Assembly (NCBI RefSeq): GCF_040605455.1
Contig: NZ_JBEXCV010000007.1
Location: forward strand, 1 to 64,000
Direction of reading: 5' to 3'
DNA: 64,000 nt
Source: Embleya sp040605455
Lineage (GTDB): Bacteria > Actinomycetota > Actinomycetes > Streptomycetales > Streptomycetaceae
Below the pieces are notes generated by a model. The model was not told the DNA's origin and did no database searches. It was given only the letters and a program-made list of their open reading frames with translations. Shown in pieces: positions 15,083-24,297 of this stretch. The position numbers and the translations under genes were made by a program. Every line of letters starts with the position of its first letter. Position 1 is the stretch's first letter.

Positions 15083-16744
15083 TCACTGTTGCTGCCCGCC
15101 GGAGCCGCTCTGGCCCGGTGGGCCGTATGGCGTTCCGCCGCCGGGGTTCGGCGGGGGAACGAATGGTCTGGGTGGCGTCGGGGATCCGCCCGAGGACGGT
15201 GGCCCGCCGGGTGCGCTCGGCACCCCGCCCGCCACGGTCAGCGCCTCGGGAGAGGCGGAGCCGTCGGCCGGCGTCGCACTCGGTGGTGGCGGGGTGGAGC
15301 CGGCGGCGGGCGTGGCGCTTCGCCCCGAGGCATGCGAGCCGCGTCTGGGCGCGACACCCTCGCTCGGATCGAACGCGCCGGCCGGTGGCGCCGGTCTGCG
15401 GGCTGTATCGCTGATCCGGATCAGGATCGCCACCAGGGCCCAGTTGGTGATCACGGACGAACCACCCTGCGCCAGGAAGGGCATCGTCATACCGGTGAGC
15501 GGGATCAGTCCGGTGACGCCGCCCGCCACGATGAAGACCTGGAGCGCGAGCGCGATCGACAGGCCCGCCGCGAGCAGTTTGCCGAACGGATCGCGAGCGG
15601 CCAACGCGGTACGCAGGCCGCGCTCGATCAGCAGCGCGTACACCATGAAGATGGCCATCATTCCGGCGAGACCCAGCTCTTCACCGACCGTGGTGAGAAT
15701 GAAGTCGCTGCGCGCCGCGAAACCGATCTCGGTGGGGTGACCCTGGTTGAGACCGGTGCCGAGCAGCCCGCCGGTGCCGTAGCCGAACAGCGCCTGGGCC
15801 AGCTGCTGCGATTTCCCGGGCGCAGGGTGGGCGTACGCGTCCATCGGGTCCATCCAGGCCGCGACCCGGTCGTGCACGTGCGGTTCGAGCGTGCCGACCA
15901 TGGCCGCGCCGGCCACGGCCATCACAACGCCGAACAGCAGCCAACTGGTGCGCTCCGTGGCGACGTAGAGCATCACCACGAAGACGCCGAAGAACAGCAG
16001 CGAGGTACCGAGGTCGCGTTCGAAGACCAGGATCAGGATGCTGAGCAGCCAGACCACGATGATCGGGCCCATGTCCCGGCCACGCGGGAAGTACAGGCCC
16101 ATCACCTTGCGGCTGGCCAGCGCCAGCGCGTCGCGCTTGGCCATCAGGTAGCCCGCGAAGAAGATGGTGATCACGATCTTGGTGAACTCGCCGGGCTGGA
16201 TCGAGAACGGTCCGAGCCGGATCCAGATCTTGGCGCCGTAGGTGTCACCCGGGAACGGGATGGGGGACACCAGCAGCACCAGGGCCAACGCCATGAACGT
16301 GTAGGTATAGCGCTGCAGCAGACGGTGGTCGCGCAAGGCGACCACCACGACCGCGAACAGGGCGACACCGATCGCCGAGTACATCAGCTGGGACCCGGCC
16401 GCCGCGGTGCCCTTGGCGCCGTTGAGGAGGCCGACTCCCTGGATGATGTCCAGGTCGAGCCGATTGATGAGCATCAGGCCCATGCCGTTGAGGAAGGTGG
16501 CCAACGGCAGCAGCAGCGGGTCGGCGTACGGCGCGAACTTGCGCACCAGCAGGTGTGCGAGGCCCGCGAAGACGCCCAGGCCGAGCCCGTACTTGACCAG
16601 GCTCCCCACCGGCAGTGACCCGTCCCCCGCCAGTCCCACGTTGGCATAAGCCAGCATCGGCACCAGAACCGCGAAGCCGAGCATCATCAGCTCGGTGTTG
16701 CGGCGATTCGGTGCGGCTTGGGGGGTGATCGTCGTGTTGCTCAC
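15083..16744 (-). CDS. FtsW/RodA/SpoVE-family peptidoglycan glycosyltransferase
   Basis: 553 residues from GTG 16744, which follows the pstP stop by ten bases with GGGGAG between. About ten to twelve transmembrane helices and the SEDS hallmarks GPFSIQPGEFTKI, GRDMGPIIV, FERDLGTSLLFFG and the late GLIPLTGMTMPFLAQGGSS loop. A Pro/Gly/Ser-rich cytoplasmic C-terminal tail of about 110 residues ends GQQQ; such tails are usual in streptomycetes. It polymerises lipid II together with its PbpA partner. Pairing with a PbpA-type PBP in this operon suggests a RodA-like role, but ftsW and rodA are not easily separated by sequence. Confidence 0.93.
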   Translation of the reverse strand: MSNTTITPQAAPNRRNTELMMLGFAVLVPMLAYANVGLAGDGSLPVGSLVKYGLGLGVFAGLAHLLVRKFAPYADPLLLPLATFLNGMGLMLINRLDLDIIQGVGLLNGAKGTAAAGSQLMYSAIGVALFAVVVVALRDHRLLQRYTYTFMALALVLLVSPIPFPGDTYGAKIWIRLGPFSIQPGEFTKIVITIFFAGYLMAKRDALALASRKVMGLYFPRGRDMGPIIVVWLLSILILVFERDLGTSLLFFGVFVVMLYVATERTSWLLFGVVMAVAGAAMVGTLEPHVHDRVAAWMDPMDAYAHPAPGKSQQLAQALFGYGTGGLLGTGLNQGHPTEIGFAARSDFILTTVGEELGLAGMMAIFMVYALLIERGLRTALAARDPFGKLLAAGLSIALALQVFIVAGGVTGLIPLTGMTMPFLAQGGSSVITNWALVAILIRISDTARRPAPPAGAFDPSEGVAPRRGSHASGRSATPAAGSTPPPPSATPADGSASPEALTVAGGVPSAPGGPPSSGGSPTPPRPFVPPPNPGGGTPYGPPGQSGSGGQQQ

Positions 16745-16754
16745 GGCGCTCCCC

Positions 16755-18341
16755 TCAGTTCGTTCCGGTGGTTCCGGGCAGTCGCGGATAGCACTGCTTG
16801 GCCAGGTCGGCCTCTTCGGCGGAGAGTCCCGATCCGGGCGCCTCCGGCGCCGCGGCCGGCGGCGACGAACTCGGTGGCGCCGAACTCGCCGGTGTGGTTG
16901 GGCTCGTGGTCGAGGTGCCTCGGCCCTTGGACCCAGGGTCGGCCGTTGACGGCGACGAGCTTCGAGTGCTTCGCGATGCGGTGGTCGGGGTGTGCTTGGC
17001 GACCGGCGCGTTGCTCTGCAGCGTGGCCGGAAAGCCCGGGTTCTGCTGTGGGAACGTGTCCACGCTGCCCGCGGGCTGCCCGCCCGGGTTGCCCTCGGCC
17101 GCCTTCTTCGCTTCGTCCGCCGCATACGCCCTGCGACACACGTCGGCCTGCCGCTTGAGCCGGTCGATGGTGTGCCGCGCCTCGGTCAGGCTGGCCGCGT
17201 CGAGTGTGCTGTTGACCGCGTCCCTGTTGGTCTGGCCGATCATCGTGAGCTTCAGGTCGTCGTAGCTCTGGTAGGTGCTCGCGAGATTGAGACCCAGGAT
17301 CTTCGAGTCGATCCCCCGGTAGATCGCGACGTGGTCTCCTTTGTCGGCCACGAAGTATTGCGTCTGCGTCCAGTAGTACGCGCCGCCGAGCGCGGCCACG
17401 AGCACCGCGAGCCCGCCCCAGATCGGCAGCGTCCTGCGCAGCGTGGACTTCGGCTTGGGCTTGCGCCGACTGCCCGGCTCGGAGACCAGGGCCTCGGTCT
17501 CGTACTCGCCTGCGGTCAACTCACGGGCCCGAGAGGCGGGTGTGGTCGGCAGTGTCGAGGTGTCGTCCACGACGGTGGCCACCGCGCCGACCACGATCGG
17601 GCTGTCGGAGGGCTGATCGGCCGGGTCCACCACGTCCGCGACGATGCAGGTGATGTTGTCGGGGCCGCCGCCGCGCAGCGCGAGCTGGATCAGCTCCTGC
17701 ACCGCGTCGCCGGGGTTGCCGTAGGTCAGGAGGGTGCCCTCCATCGTCTCCCGACTGACCACCCCCGACAGGCCGTCGCTGCAGATCAGGTAACGATCGC
17801 CGGGGCGTGCCTCGCGCACCGACAGGTCCGGCTCGACGTGGCCGCGCCCGTCCAGGGCACGCATCAACAGCGAGCGCTGCGGATGGTGGTCGGCTTCCTC
17901 CTCGGTGATGCGGCCCTCGTCGACCAGGCGCTGCACCCAGGTGTGGTCCTGGGTGATCTGTTCCAGGGCGCCGTCACGCAGGAGGTAGGCACGGGAGTCG
18001 CCGATGTGGGCGAGGCCGAGTCGGCTCCCCGTCCACAACAGCGCGGTCAACGTGGTCCCCATGCCCTCGAGCTGGGGGTCGTCGTCGACCATCACACGCA
18101 GTCGGTCGTTGGCGCGATCGACCGCCGAACGCAGCGCGTCCAGCAGGTCGGCTCCGGGCACGTCCTCGTCGAGTTCGACGATGGTGGACAGGACTTCGGA
18201 GCTGGCGACTTCGCCCGCTGCCTGCCCGCCCATGCCGTCGGCGACCGCGAGCAGGCGAGGGCCGGCGTAGCCGGAGTCCTCGTTGCCTTCTCGGATCATG
18301 CCCTTGTGGGATCCGGCGGCGAAGCGGAGAGAGAGGCTCAT
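16755..18341 (-). CDS. pstP: PP2C-family Ser/Thr phosphatase PstP
   Basis: 528 residues. The N-terminal PP2C domain (1-235) contains the metal-binding motifs REGNEDSGY, VADGMGGQAAGE, AHIGDSRAYL, SDGLSG and GGPDNITCIV. A linker, one transmembrane helix (WGGLAVLVAALGGAYYW) and a 190-residue extracellular region rich in Ser/Thr/Pro follow. It reverses phosphorylation by PknB-type kinases. Five bases separate it from fhaB, so the genes are surely co-transcribed. The extracellular part is longer than in Mycobacterium PstP and includes a conserved part (QYFVADKGDHVAIYRGI) plus a low-complexity tail. Confidence 0.95.
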   Translation of the reverse strand: MSLSLRFAAGSHKGMIREGNEDSGYAGPRLLAVADGMGGQAAGEVASSEVLSTIVELDEDVPGADLLDALRSAVDRANDRLRVMVDDDPQLEGMGTTLTALLWTGSRLGLAHIGDSRAYLLRDGALEQITQDHTWVQRLVDEGRITEEEADHHPQRSLLMRALDGRGHVEPDLSVREARPGDRYLICSDGLSGVVSRETMEGTLLTYGNPGDAVQELIQLALRGGGPDNITCIVADVVDPADQPSDSPIVVGAVATVVDDTSTLPTTPASRARELTAGEYETEALVSEPGSRRKPKPKSTLRRTLPIWGGLAVLVAALGGAYYWTQTQYFVADKGDHVAIYRGIDSKILGLNLASTYQSYDDLKLTMIGQTNRDAVNSTLDAASLTEARHTIDRLKRQADVCRRAYAADEAKKAAEGNPGGQPAGSVDTFPQQNPGFPATLQSNAPVAKHTPTTASRSTRSSSPSTADPGSKGRGTSTTSPTTPASSAPPSSSPPAAAPEAPGSGLSAEEADLAKQCYPRLPGTTGTN

Positions 18342-18346
18342 TCAGG

Positions 18347-18880
18347 CTACCTGCGCAGCTCGATAACGGTCTTGCCGATACGGATCGGCGCTCCGAGCGG
18401 CACGGGGGTCGGACCGGTCAGGCGCGTACGGTCCAAGTAGGTACCGTTCGTCGACCCGAGGTCTTCGACCACCCAGCTGCCGTCGGGCGCAGGGTAGATG
18501 CGGGCGTGCCGACTGGACGCGTAGTCGTCGTCGAGCACGATGGTCGAATCGTGGGCCCGGCCGATGGTGATCTGCTGGTCCGTCAGATTTATCGTCGTGC
18601 CGGTCAGCGAGCCCTCGGTGATCACCAGCTTGCTGGGATTGTTGCGCTGGCCGCGGCGGGGCCGGGCCTGCTGCCGCTGCGGGGGCGGAGCCGGCTGCGC
18701 CTGCTGAGGCGGAGTGGCACCTCCTCCGGCGGCGGGCGCGGCGGTTCTGCGCCGCGCGGGTCGTTGGGTCACGCGTGTGCCGAAGAGGTCGCTACGGATC
18801 ACCTGTACGGCGACGATCACGAACAACCACAGCACAGCGAGGAAACCCAACCGCATAACGGTGAGGGTCAGCTCAGACAT
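18347..18880 (-). CDS. fhaB: FHA-domain membrane protein FhaB (FipA-type)
   Basis: 177 residues. Starts MSELTLTVMRLGFLAVLWLF with one transmembrane helix, then a Gln/Pro/Arg linker and a C-terminal FHA domain (GRAHDSTIVL, SSRHARI, LGSTNGTYLD) that binds phosphothreonine. It links the kinase/phosphatase system to cell division and wall synthesis. ATG 18880 fits the membrane start; the frame extends upstream without homology. Ten bases after fhaA and five bases before pstP. Confidence 0.93.
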   Translation of the reverse strand: MSELTLTVMRLGFLAVLWLFVIVAVQVIRSDLFGTRVTQRPARRRTAAPAAGGGATPPQQAQPAPPPQRQQARPRRGQRNNPSKLVITEGSLTGTTINLTDQQITIGRAHDSTIVLDDDYASSRHARIYPAPDGSWVVEDLGSTNGTYLDRTRLTGPTPVPLGAPIRIGKTVIELRR

Positions 18881-18890
18881 GCGCCCGTTG

Positions 18891-19781
18891 TCACCCCTCG
18901 GCTTGGCGGAACACGACAGTGGTGCTGCCGAGCACGATGCGCGATCCGTCGCGCAGACCGGCACGCTGACAGTGCTGGCCGTCGACGACGATCCCGTTGG
19001 TCGAACCGAGGTCCGTGATCGACGCCGGAGCGCCGATGCGGATCTCGGCGTGGTGCCGCGAGACGCTCGGATCGTCCACGCGAACTTCCACATCGGTGCT
19101 GCGGCCCAACTTCACGACCGGGGCAGTGAGCTCGTGACGCACCCCGTTGACCTCCAGCCAGGTACGCAGCCGTGATGCCGGCGGCGGACTCTGACCGTAG
19201 GCCGCCTGCTCCCCCGGCTGCGGCCGGGGAGGCGTCGGCGTTCCCGGGGTCCCGGGCGGGCCGAAGGGTGGTGGTGCGGGCACCCCGGGCGGGGGTGTCC
19301 CGCCGGGCCGACCGTATCCATAACCCTGAGGTGGCTGCTCCGGTTGCGGCCCCCCGCCCGGGAAGGGCGGTTGGTGTGGGGGCTGCTGTTGATCGTGGTG
19401 CGACTGACTGCCTGCGAGTGCCTGACTGCGCACACGGTACAGACCCGTGTCCAAGTCGTCGGCATGCTCGAAGTGGACCTCGACCGGACCGATGAACGAA
19501 TAGCGCTGTTGTTGCGCGTAGTCCCGCACCACGGTCGCCAGTTCGCCGCCGAGTTGCTGCACGTACGGGCTCAGGCGCTCATAGTCGTGTTGGCCGAGCT
19601 CGACGACGAAGTCGTTCGGGACCATGGTTCGGTCTCGGTTCCAGATCGTCGCGTTGTTGTCGCACTCGCGCTTGAGCGCGCTGGCGATCTCGACGGGCTG
19701 GACATCCGACTTGAACGCCTTGGCGAAGGCGCCGTTGACCAGGCCCTCAAGCCGTTGCTCGAACTTCTTCAGGGGACCCAC
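18891..19781 (-). CDS. fhaA: DUF3662 and FHA domain protein FhaA
   Basis: 296 residues: N-terminal DUF3662 domain (GPLKKFEQRLEGLVNGAF to about 120), a Gln/Pro/Gly-rich linker, and a C-terminal FHA domain (GRSTDVEVRVDDPSVSRHHA, LGSTNGIVVDG). In mycobacteria FhaA binds phosphorylated MviN pseudokinase, controlling lipid II export (family knowledge). I choose GTG 19781 because AGGAGG stands five bases before it; the upstream GTG at 19787 overlaps that ribosome-binding site. First gene of the operon, so the promoter should lie in 19790-19950. Confidence 0.93.
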   Translation of the reverse strand: MGPLKKFEQRLEGLVNGAFAKAFKSDVQPVEIASALKRECDNNATIWNRDRTMVPNDFVVELGQHDYERLSPYVQQLGGELATVVRDYAQQQRYSFIGPVEVHFEHADDLDTGLYRVRSQALAGSQSHHDQQQPPHQPPFPGGGPQPEQPPQGYGYGRPGGTPPPGVPAPPPFGPPGTPGTPTPPRPQPGEQAAYGQSPPPASRLRTWLEVNGVRHELTAPVVKLGRSTDVEVRVDDPSVSRHHAEIRIGAPASITDLGSTNGIVVDGQHCQRAGLRDGSRIVLGSTTVVFRQAEG

Positions 19782-19787
19782 GGGCAC

Positions 19788-20168
19788 CTCCTTCCGTACG
19801 CGATCGGCCGGTCCGGTCCTACAGTCTGCTCACTGATCGTATCCACGCGTGGGAAACGGGCGCGGTTCCCTACCGTGGCCACTGTAAGGAGTGTTGGCTT
19901 TCACAGGGATTCCTACACCCTGTTGCTCCCTCAGTGGCTCGCTTGCAGTAGTTGTCCCGCGACCGTGTGCGTGGACGGGGTCGAAGCCCGTTCACCGTAC
20001 GGTGCAGGGCAAGCATGCCGGAGAGGCGGGGGTCGTGGGGATCCCGGTCCACAAAGATGAACCGTTGGTTGCTGTGGGTGTCCATACGGATGCTCATGGT
20101 GTGAGCGGTGCGGCCTGCGGGTATGGATTCGTATCGGACCTTCGGCCCGTGCTAATCTTTGATTGCTC
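19788..20168. other. Intergenic region: fhaA promoter side and tRNA-Leu leader
   Basis: No credible gene. It must contain the fhaA operon promoter (minus) and the tRNA-Leu promoter (plus; CTAATCTTTG around 20152-20161 may belong to it). Several weak inverted repeats are visible (e.g. ACCGTACGGT at 19998-20007), none with clear assignment. Confidence 0.4.
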
Positions 20169-20252
20169 GCGCGGGTGGCGGAATAGGCAGACGCGCTGGA
20201 TTCAGGTTCCAGTGCCCGAAAGGGCGTGGGGGTTCAACTCCCCCCTCGCGCA
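20169..20252 (+). tRNA. tRNA-Leu (anticodon CAG)
   Basis: 84 bases. Acceptor GCGCGGG pairs with CTCGCGC (one wobble); class II tRNA with a long variable arm (TGCCCGAAAGGGCG). Anticodon loop TTCAGGT gives CAG, reading the abundant CTG codon. T-arm GGGGG-TTCAACT-CCCCC. CCA is not fully encoded. Confidence 0.96.
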
Positions 20253-20260
20253 CCGAGCAA

Positions 20261-20287
20261 AGGCCCCAGGTCATCGACCTGGGGCCT
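20261..20287 (+). terminator. tRNA-Leu terminator
   Basis: AGGCCCCAGGTC (20261-20272), loop ATC, GACCTGGGGCCT (20276-20287), then TTCT: a perfect 12-bp stem starting nine bases after the tRNA. Confidence 0.85.
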
Positions 20288-20363
20288 TTCTGTATCTCCG
20301 GCCGGGTGAGCCCGGCTGTGTCTTGGTGGTGGGCCGTGCGCTTGATCCGGGGAGGATCGGTAC

Positions 20364-21746
20364 ATGTCGGGGACTTCGGCAGGGCGGGAATTCATCGTTC
20401 CGGGTTTTCGGGACAGGTCGGATGTGGCGTCGAAGGCGCGGGGCAAGGGGCTGCGCGAGCGCGTGTCGCGGACCGCGCACGCGGGCTTCGAACCCGCGGT
20501 GGATCGGCCCGATGTGGTGGAGAGCGTCGAGCGGGCCAATATCGGGCGGCTCGATCATCTGGTGCCGCTGCGGATCGGACGGATGGCGGCCTCGCCGTTC
20601 GCGTTCCTGCGCGGCTCGGCCGGGTTGATGGCGGCCGATCTCGCGGCGCAGCCGGTCACCGGATTGACCGGGCAGATCTGCGGTGACGCGCACGCCGGGA
20701 ACTTCGGGGTGTTCGGCACCGCCGAGGGTCGGCTCGTGATGGACCTCAACGACTTCGACGAGACCGTGCAGGGACCGTGGGAGTGGGACCTCAAACGACT
20801 GACCGCCTCGCTCGTGGTGGCCGGTCGGGTCGGCGGCCTGGACGCGGACGCGTGTCGCAAGGCCGCCTACGACGCCGCGGCCTCCTATCGCAAGACGATG
20901 ACGGTGCTGGCCCGGATGCCGGTGTTGCAGGCGTGGCACGCGATCGCCGACGAGTCGCTGGTGGCGCACGCGGACGCGGCCGAGTTGTCCGGTCTGCTGG
21001 CCCAGGTCACCGCGAAGGCCCGGCGCAACACCAGCGCCCGGTTCGCGGCCAAGGCGACCCGGCGGCGCTCCGACGGCACCTGGCACTTCGTCCCGGAGCC
21101 GCCGGTGCTCACCTCGGTGGACGACGCGCTCGCCCATGCGGTGGCGGCCGGCCTGGAGAGTTATGTGGACACGCTCTCCACCGAGCGCCGGCCTTTGCTG
21201 GCCCGCTTCGCGATCGAGGACGTGGCGTTTCGGGTGGTGGGCACCGGCAGTGTCGGCACCCGAGCCTACGTGGTGCTGTTGTTGGGCAACGGCGACGAGC
21301 CGCTGGTACTCCAGGTGAAGGAGGCGCGGCCCTCGGCGCTCGCGCCGTATCTGCCGCCTGTGCACGTCGAGCACGAGGGGCGCCGGGTCGTGGTGGGCCA
21401 GAAGTGGATGCAGGCCGGTACCGACTCGCTGCTCGGGTGGACCTCGATCGACGGGCACGCGTACATGGTGCGCCGGTTCCGCAACATGAAGGGGAGTATC
21501 GACCCGAGCGTGCTGGCCGCACACGAGATAGACGACTACGCCCGGATGACCGGCGCGCTGCTGGCCCGCGCGCACAGTCATTCGGTGGACCCCAAGGTGC
21601 TCGCGGGCTACTGCGGCAAGAGCGACCGGCTGGACGACGCGTTCGCCCGGTTCGCGGTGCGCTACGCGGATCGCACCGAGGCCGACCACGAACAACTGCT
21701 CGCGGCCGTGCGATCGGGGCGGCTGCCGGCCGAGACCGGGGTCTGA
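20364..21746 (+). CDS. DUF2252 family protein
   Basis: 460 residues. Recognisable DUF2252 motifs: RMAASPFAFLRGSA, GDAHAGNFG, DLNDFDET, GPWEWDLKRL, and later RVVVGQKWMQ and DDYARMTGALLARAHSH. The GDxHxxNFG plus DxNDFD arrangement resembles phosphotransferase/kinase-fold active sites, so a small-molecule kinase-like activity is plausible, but the family is uncharacterised. No signal peptide. Stands alone after tRNA-Leu; ATG 20364 follows the GGGGAGGATC stretch by eight bases. Confidence 0.88.
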   Translation: MSGTSAGREFIVPGFRDRSDVASKARGKGLRERVSRTAHAGFEPAVDRPDVVESVERANIGRLDHLVPLRIGRMAASPFAFLRGSAGLMAADLAAQPVTGLTGQICGDAHAGNFGVFGTAEGRLVMDLNDFDETVQGPWEWDLKRLTASLVVAGRVGGLDADACRKAAYDAAASYRKTMTVLARMPVLQAWHAIADESLVAHADAAELSGLLAQVTAKARRNTSARFAAKATRRRSDGTWHFVPEPPVLTSVDDALAHAVAAGLESYVDTLSTERRPLLARFAIEDVAFRVVGTGSVGTRAYVVLLLGNGDEPLVLQVKEARPSALAPYLPPVHVEHEGRRVVVGQKWMQAGTDSLLGWTSIDGHAYMVRRFRNMKGSIDPSVLAAHEIDDYARMTGALLARAHSHSVDPKVLAGYCGKSDRLDDAFARFAVRYADRTEADHEQLLAAVRSGRLPAETGV

Positions 21747-22081
21747 CCCCGGGGCGCGGGCGGCCGGCGAACAGCCGTGCCGCCGGCGCGGCCGCCGGGA
21801 CGTCGGCGGACAGGTCCGAGATCGCGGGGATCTGCCGACCCCGATGGCGCGGCGGTCCGCGAGTGTGGGGTGCGGGTGTGCCGCCTCGTGCGCGTCGCCG
21901 CGCACGAGGGCTTGTGGTCCACGCGCGCCACCGGGGATCCCCGACGCGAGCGCGGCCGTTGCCTCGGGGACGAAGTGTGCGTCGGTGCGACGGGGGTCAG
22001 TGGATCCGCGGGGACGAGCAGGACCTCGGCACGCCTTCCCCGGGGGATGACGTCATGGGAAGGCCGGCATTGCGTGGGCAT
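21747..22081. other. Gene-free stretch between DUF2252 and TetR genes
   Basis: Open frames on both strands are Arg/Pro/Ala-rich with no family motif and no ribosome-binding site; I do not call a gene. The region separates two convergent genes. Confidence 0.4.
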
Positions 22082-22111
22082 GCCGGATGAAGGGTGGACC
22101 CTTCATCCGGC
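22082..22111 (-). terminator. Perfect 14-bp hairpin after the TetR gene
   Basis: GCCGGATGAAGGGT (22082-22095) pairs exactly with ACCCTTCATCCGGC (22098-22111) around a 2-base GG centre, eight bases past the regulator's stop. Confidence 0.75.
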
Positions 22112-22118
22112 CGTGCGC

Positions 22119-22706
22119 CTATGACTGCTTCATCGATGCGATGGACGCTCGCGTGAACTCGATGAGGTGCTTGCGCCGGTTCGCCCGGGCCTCCTCGGAT
22201 TCCGAGTCGGCCCCGAGCAGTACCCGCGACATCTGCGGCATCGTCTGTTGCCAGGCGGCGACGCCGATGAGCGAGAAGAGCAGTTGGGCGACGTCGGGCG
22301 AGGGCTTCACGCCGAGATGATCGGCGAACTCCTGAAGTTTCGCGGCGTAGCTCGTGACTCGCCGCTCCTCGTCCGGAACCGGGTCGTGGCCGTAGTACAA
22401 CGCCTCCCACACCAGCAGCCGGAGCAGCTCCGGGCGGGCGCAGTAGAAGTCGTAGACCTGGGCGATGTACTCGGCCGGGTCGGCATTGGGCATCGTGACG
22501 ACCGTGTTGAGCTCCTGGAGCGACTCCGTCAGCACGTGCTGGAAGAGCTGCTCCTTGTTGCCGAAGTACGCGTAGATGCGCTCCTTGTTCACCCCGGCGC
22601 GCAGGGCGATGCGGTCGACGCGGGCGCCGGCGATGCCGTGCTCGGCGAACTCCGCGCGGGCGGCGTCGAGAAGTTTGGCTCGGGTGCGTGCGGTGTCGGG
22701 CGGCAT
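22119..22706 (-). CDS. TetR-family transcriptional regulator
   Basis: 195 residues. N-terminal HTH (RAKLLDAARAEFAEHGIAGA, VDRIALRAGVNKERIYAYF) followed by a helical ligand/dimer domain ending MKQS. ATG 22706. No regulated gene is obvious: downstream is a terminator, and the divergent gene is the J-like protein 180 bases away. A short inverted repeat at 22729-22744 may be its operator. Confidence 0.9.
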   Translation of the reverse strand: MPPDTARTRAKLLDAARAEFAEHGIAGARVDRIALRAGVNKERIYAYFGNKEQLFQHVLTESLQELNTVVTMPNADPAEYIAQVYDFYCARPELLRLLVWEALYYGHDPVPDEERRVTSYAAKLQEFADHLGVKPSPDVAQLLFSLIGVAAWQQTMPQMSRVLLGADSESEEARANRRKHLIEFTRASIASMKQS

Positions 22707-22728
22707 GGCTGGATCTTATCCCCTCTAG

Positions 22729-22744
22729 CCAACTGCTTTGTTGG
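22729..22744. promoter_or_regulatory. Candidate TetR operator
   Basis: CCAAC-TGCTTT-GTTGG, an inverted repeat 23 bases upstream of the TetR start in the gap shared with the divergent J-like gene. Autoregulation is usual for the family; the assignment is inference. Confidence 0.4.
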
Positions 22745-22885
22745 ATCGACTGGCCAGGGACGGCCTGACCATGCTGCCCTACCACATAGGCTGCTGGGGG
22801 GTGTTGCGAGTGATTTGATCTTCAAAGTCCGGCAGACGCGCCCGCCGGCCGGTGTCGCGCGGGAACAGAACAGCACACAAGGGAC

Positions 22886-23698
22886 GTGATGGACGAGGTC
22901 AGCGCGCCGACCCCCTGGTCGGACCCCGAAATCGCCGAGTTGGAACGACAGGTCGCCGCGGCGGAGACCGCGCTGCTCGACGACGAAGTGGATGTGACGA
23001 CCCTTCAGGTCGAGCTGGACAACCTGGCGATCGTGCACCACCGCCGGCTGGGACCGCTGTACGAGCGTCTCGACGAGTTGGACGCACTGATCGCGGAGGC
23101 GATTGCGGCGCACACCGGCGATCCGGCCGACATCCGGCGCGCGGTCGAATTGCGTGGTGTGGTCACGGACATGCCGGACCTCGACTCGCTTCTGGGCGCC
23201 CTCGACGGCGCGGGCGCGGCGGCGGGCGAGGCGGCCGACGAGCCGATGCCGGTGCCCGAGGTGCATCGGGTCAGCCCCGGTGCCGAGGCGCGCAAGCTCT
23301 TTCGCGAGCTTGCCCGCCGGGCGCACCCGGACCTGGTCCAGGATCCCGAGGAGAAGCAGCGCCGAGGCACCTTCATCGCCCGGGTGAACGCCGCCTACGC
23401 GCGCGGCGACGTGACCGAGCTGTTGGCCCTCGGTACGGAATGGGCGACCTCCCCGGAGGGGGCGATCGGTCCGGACGCGGAGAGCCGGGGGCAGTGGCTG
23501 CGCAGCCGGCTGGCCTGGCTCACCCACCGGCGGGCCGAGCTGGCCGGCTTGCGCGATCAGCTGATGGAGGGCGCGATGGGGCAACTGCTCGAGCTCGCCC
23601 CGAACGACCCGGACGGGCTGCTTGAGCACCTGGCCGATCAGCTCCTGCACGACATCGCGGAGAAGGAGAAGGTGCTCGGCACGCTCGTCGATCCCTGA
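22886..23698 (+). CDS. J-domain-like protein (molecular chaperone DnaJ-like)
   Basis: 270 residues. An N-terminal coiled coil (about 15-75), an acidic linker, then AEARKLFRELARRAHPDLVQ with the HPD tripeptide of J domains at 147-149 and the following helix (RGTFIARVNAAYARGDVTEL), then a long C-terminal helical region. It lacks the Gly/Phe region and zinc finger of true DnaJ, so at most it stimulates an Hsp70-type ATPase or is a J-like scaffold. GTG 22886 and ATG 22889 are adjacent; either may start. Confidence 0.75.
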   Translation: MMDEVSAPTPWSDPEIAELERQVAAAETALLDDEVDVTTLQVELDNLAIVHHRRLGPLYERLDELDALIAEAIAAHTGDPADIRRAVELRGVVTDMPDLDSLLGALDGAGAAAGEAADEPMPVPEVHRVSPGAEARKLFRELARRAHPDLVQDPEEKQRRGTFIARVNAAYARGDVTELLALGTEWATSPEGAIGPDAESRGQWLRSRLAWLTHRRAELAGLRDQLMEGAMGQLLELAPNDPDGLLEHLADQLLHDIAEKEKVLGTLVDP

Positions 23699-23727
23699 CC
23701 GCGGGCCGGTCGGACGGGCCGTGCCCG

Positions 23728-23766
23728 CTCCCGGGCCGGCCGGATGGGCGTCGGTCGGCCCGGGAG
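23728..23766 (+). terminator. Hairpin after the J-like gene
   Basis: CTCCCGGGCCG (23728-23738) is exactly complementary to CGGCCCGGGAG (23756-23766), with a 17-base loop, 30 bases past the stop. Confidence 0.5.
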
Positions 23767-23940
23767 GGTTGCCGTCCAGCCTGCTCCCGGGGTAGGCACA
23801 CAGCCGGCATTTCGGTCGCGTGTCGTGCGGGCGGCCCGGGTGGTTCGCTCTTTCGAGGCACGTGGGCGCGGCGCCGATGGCCGACAATGTGCGGTGAGCG
23901 CGGCCGGACGGGTCCGGACGCCTGACCTCCCGGAGATCCG

Positions 23941-24273
23941 ATGCACCTGTCGCCCCCGCCGGCCGTGTCCGCAGCTGCGGTCCCTGACGACGCCTTCGTC
24001 CTGGATGTACGGGAGGTGCACGAATGGGACGCCGGTCATGTGGCCGGTGCCCGGCACATCCCGATGAGCACGCTCCTGGAGCGGATCGACGAGGTCCCGC
24101 ACGATACGCGCGTGTACGTGATGTGCCGCGTCGGCGGCCGGTCCGCCCAGGTCACCCACTACCTGGGGCAGCAGGGCTGGGACGCGATCAACGTCGACGG
24201 CGGGATGCTGGCGTGGGAGGCCGCCGGCCGGCCCATGGTGAGCGAGACGCAGACCGCCCCGGCGGTGGTGTGA
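23941..24273 (+). CDS. Rhodanese-like domain protein
   Basis: 110 residues, one rhodanese domain. LDVREVHEWDAGHVAGARHI is the conserved entry motif and Cys62 in MCRVGGRSAQ is the active-site cysteine, with the six-residue loop typical of sulphurtransferases. Probably moves sulphane sulphur in the cytoplasm; acceptor unknown. Convergent with the thioesterase gene, 24 bases apart. Confidence 0.9.
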   Translation: MHLSPPPAVSAAAVPDDAFVLDVREVHEWDAGHVAGARHIPMSTLLERIDEVPHDTRVYVMCRVGGRSAQVTHYLGQQGWDAINVDGGMLAWEAAGRPMVSETQTAPAVV

Positions 24274-24297
24274 CTCCCGGATCGGCCGCGGGTCCGG

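Noticed and set aside
19870..20097. Possible 75-residue minus-strand gene upstream of tRNA-Leu
   Set aside because: Starts without a ribosome-binding site in a likely promoter region; the sequence resembles no family I know.
21777..22124. Possible small gene between DUF2252 and TetR
   Set aside because: Composition is typical of a shadow frame, it runs through the TetR terminator hairpin and it has no ribosome-binding site.
22886..23698. Calling this gene dnaJ
   Set aside because: It has an HPD-like motif but no Gly/Phe region or zinc finger, and the J-like segment is central rather than N-terminal.
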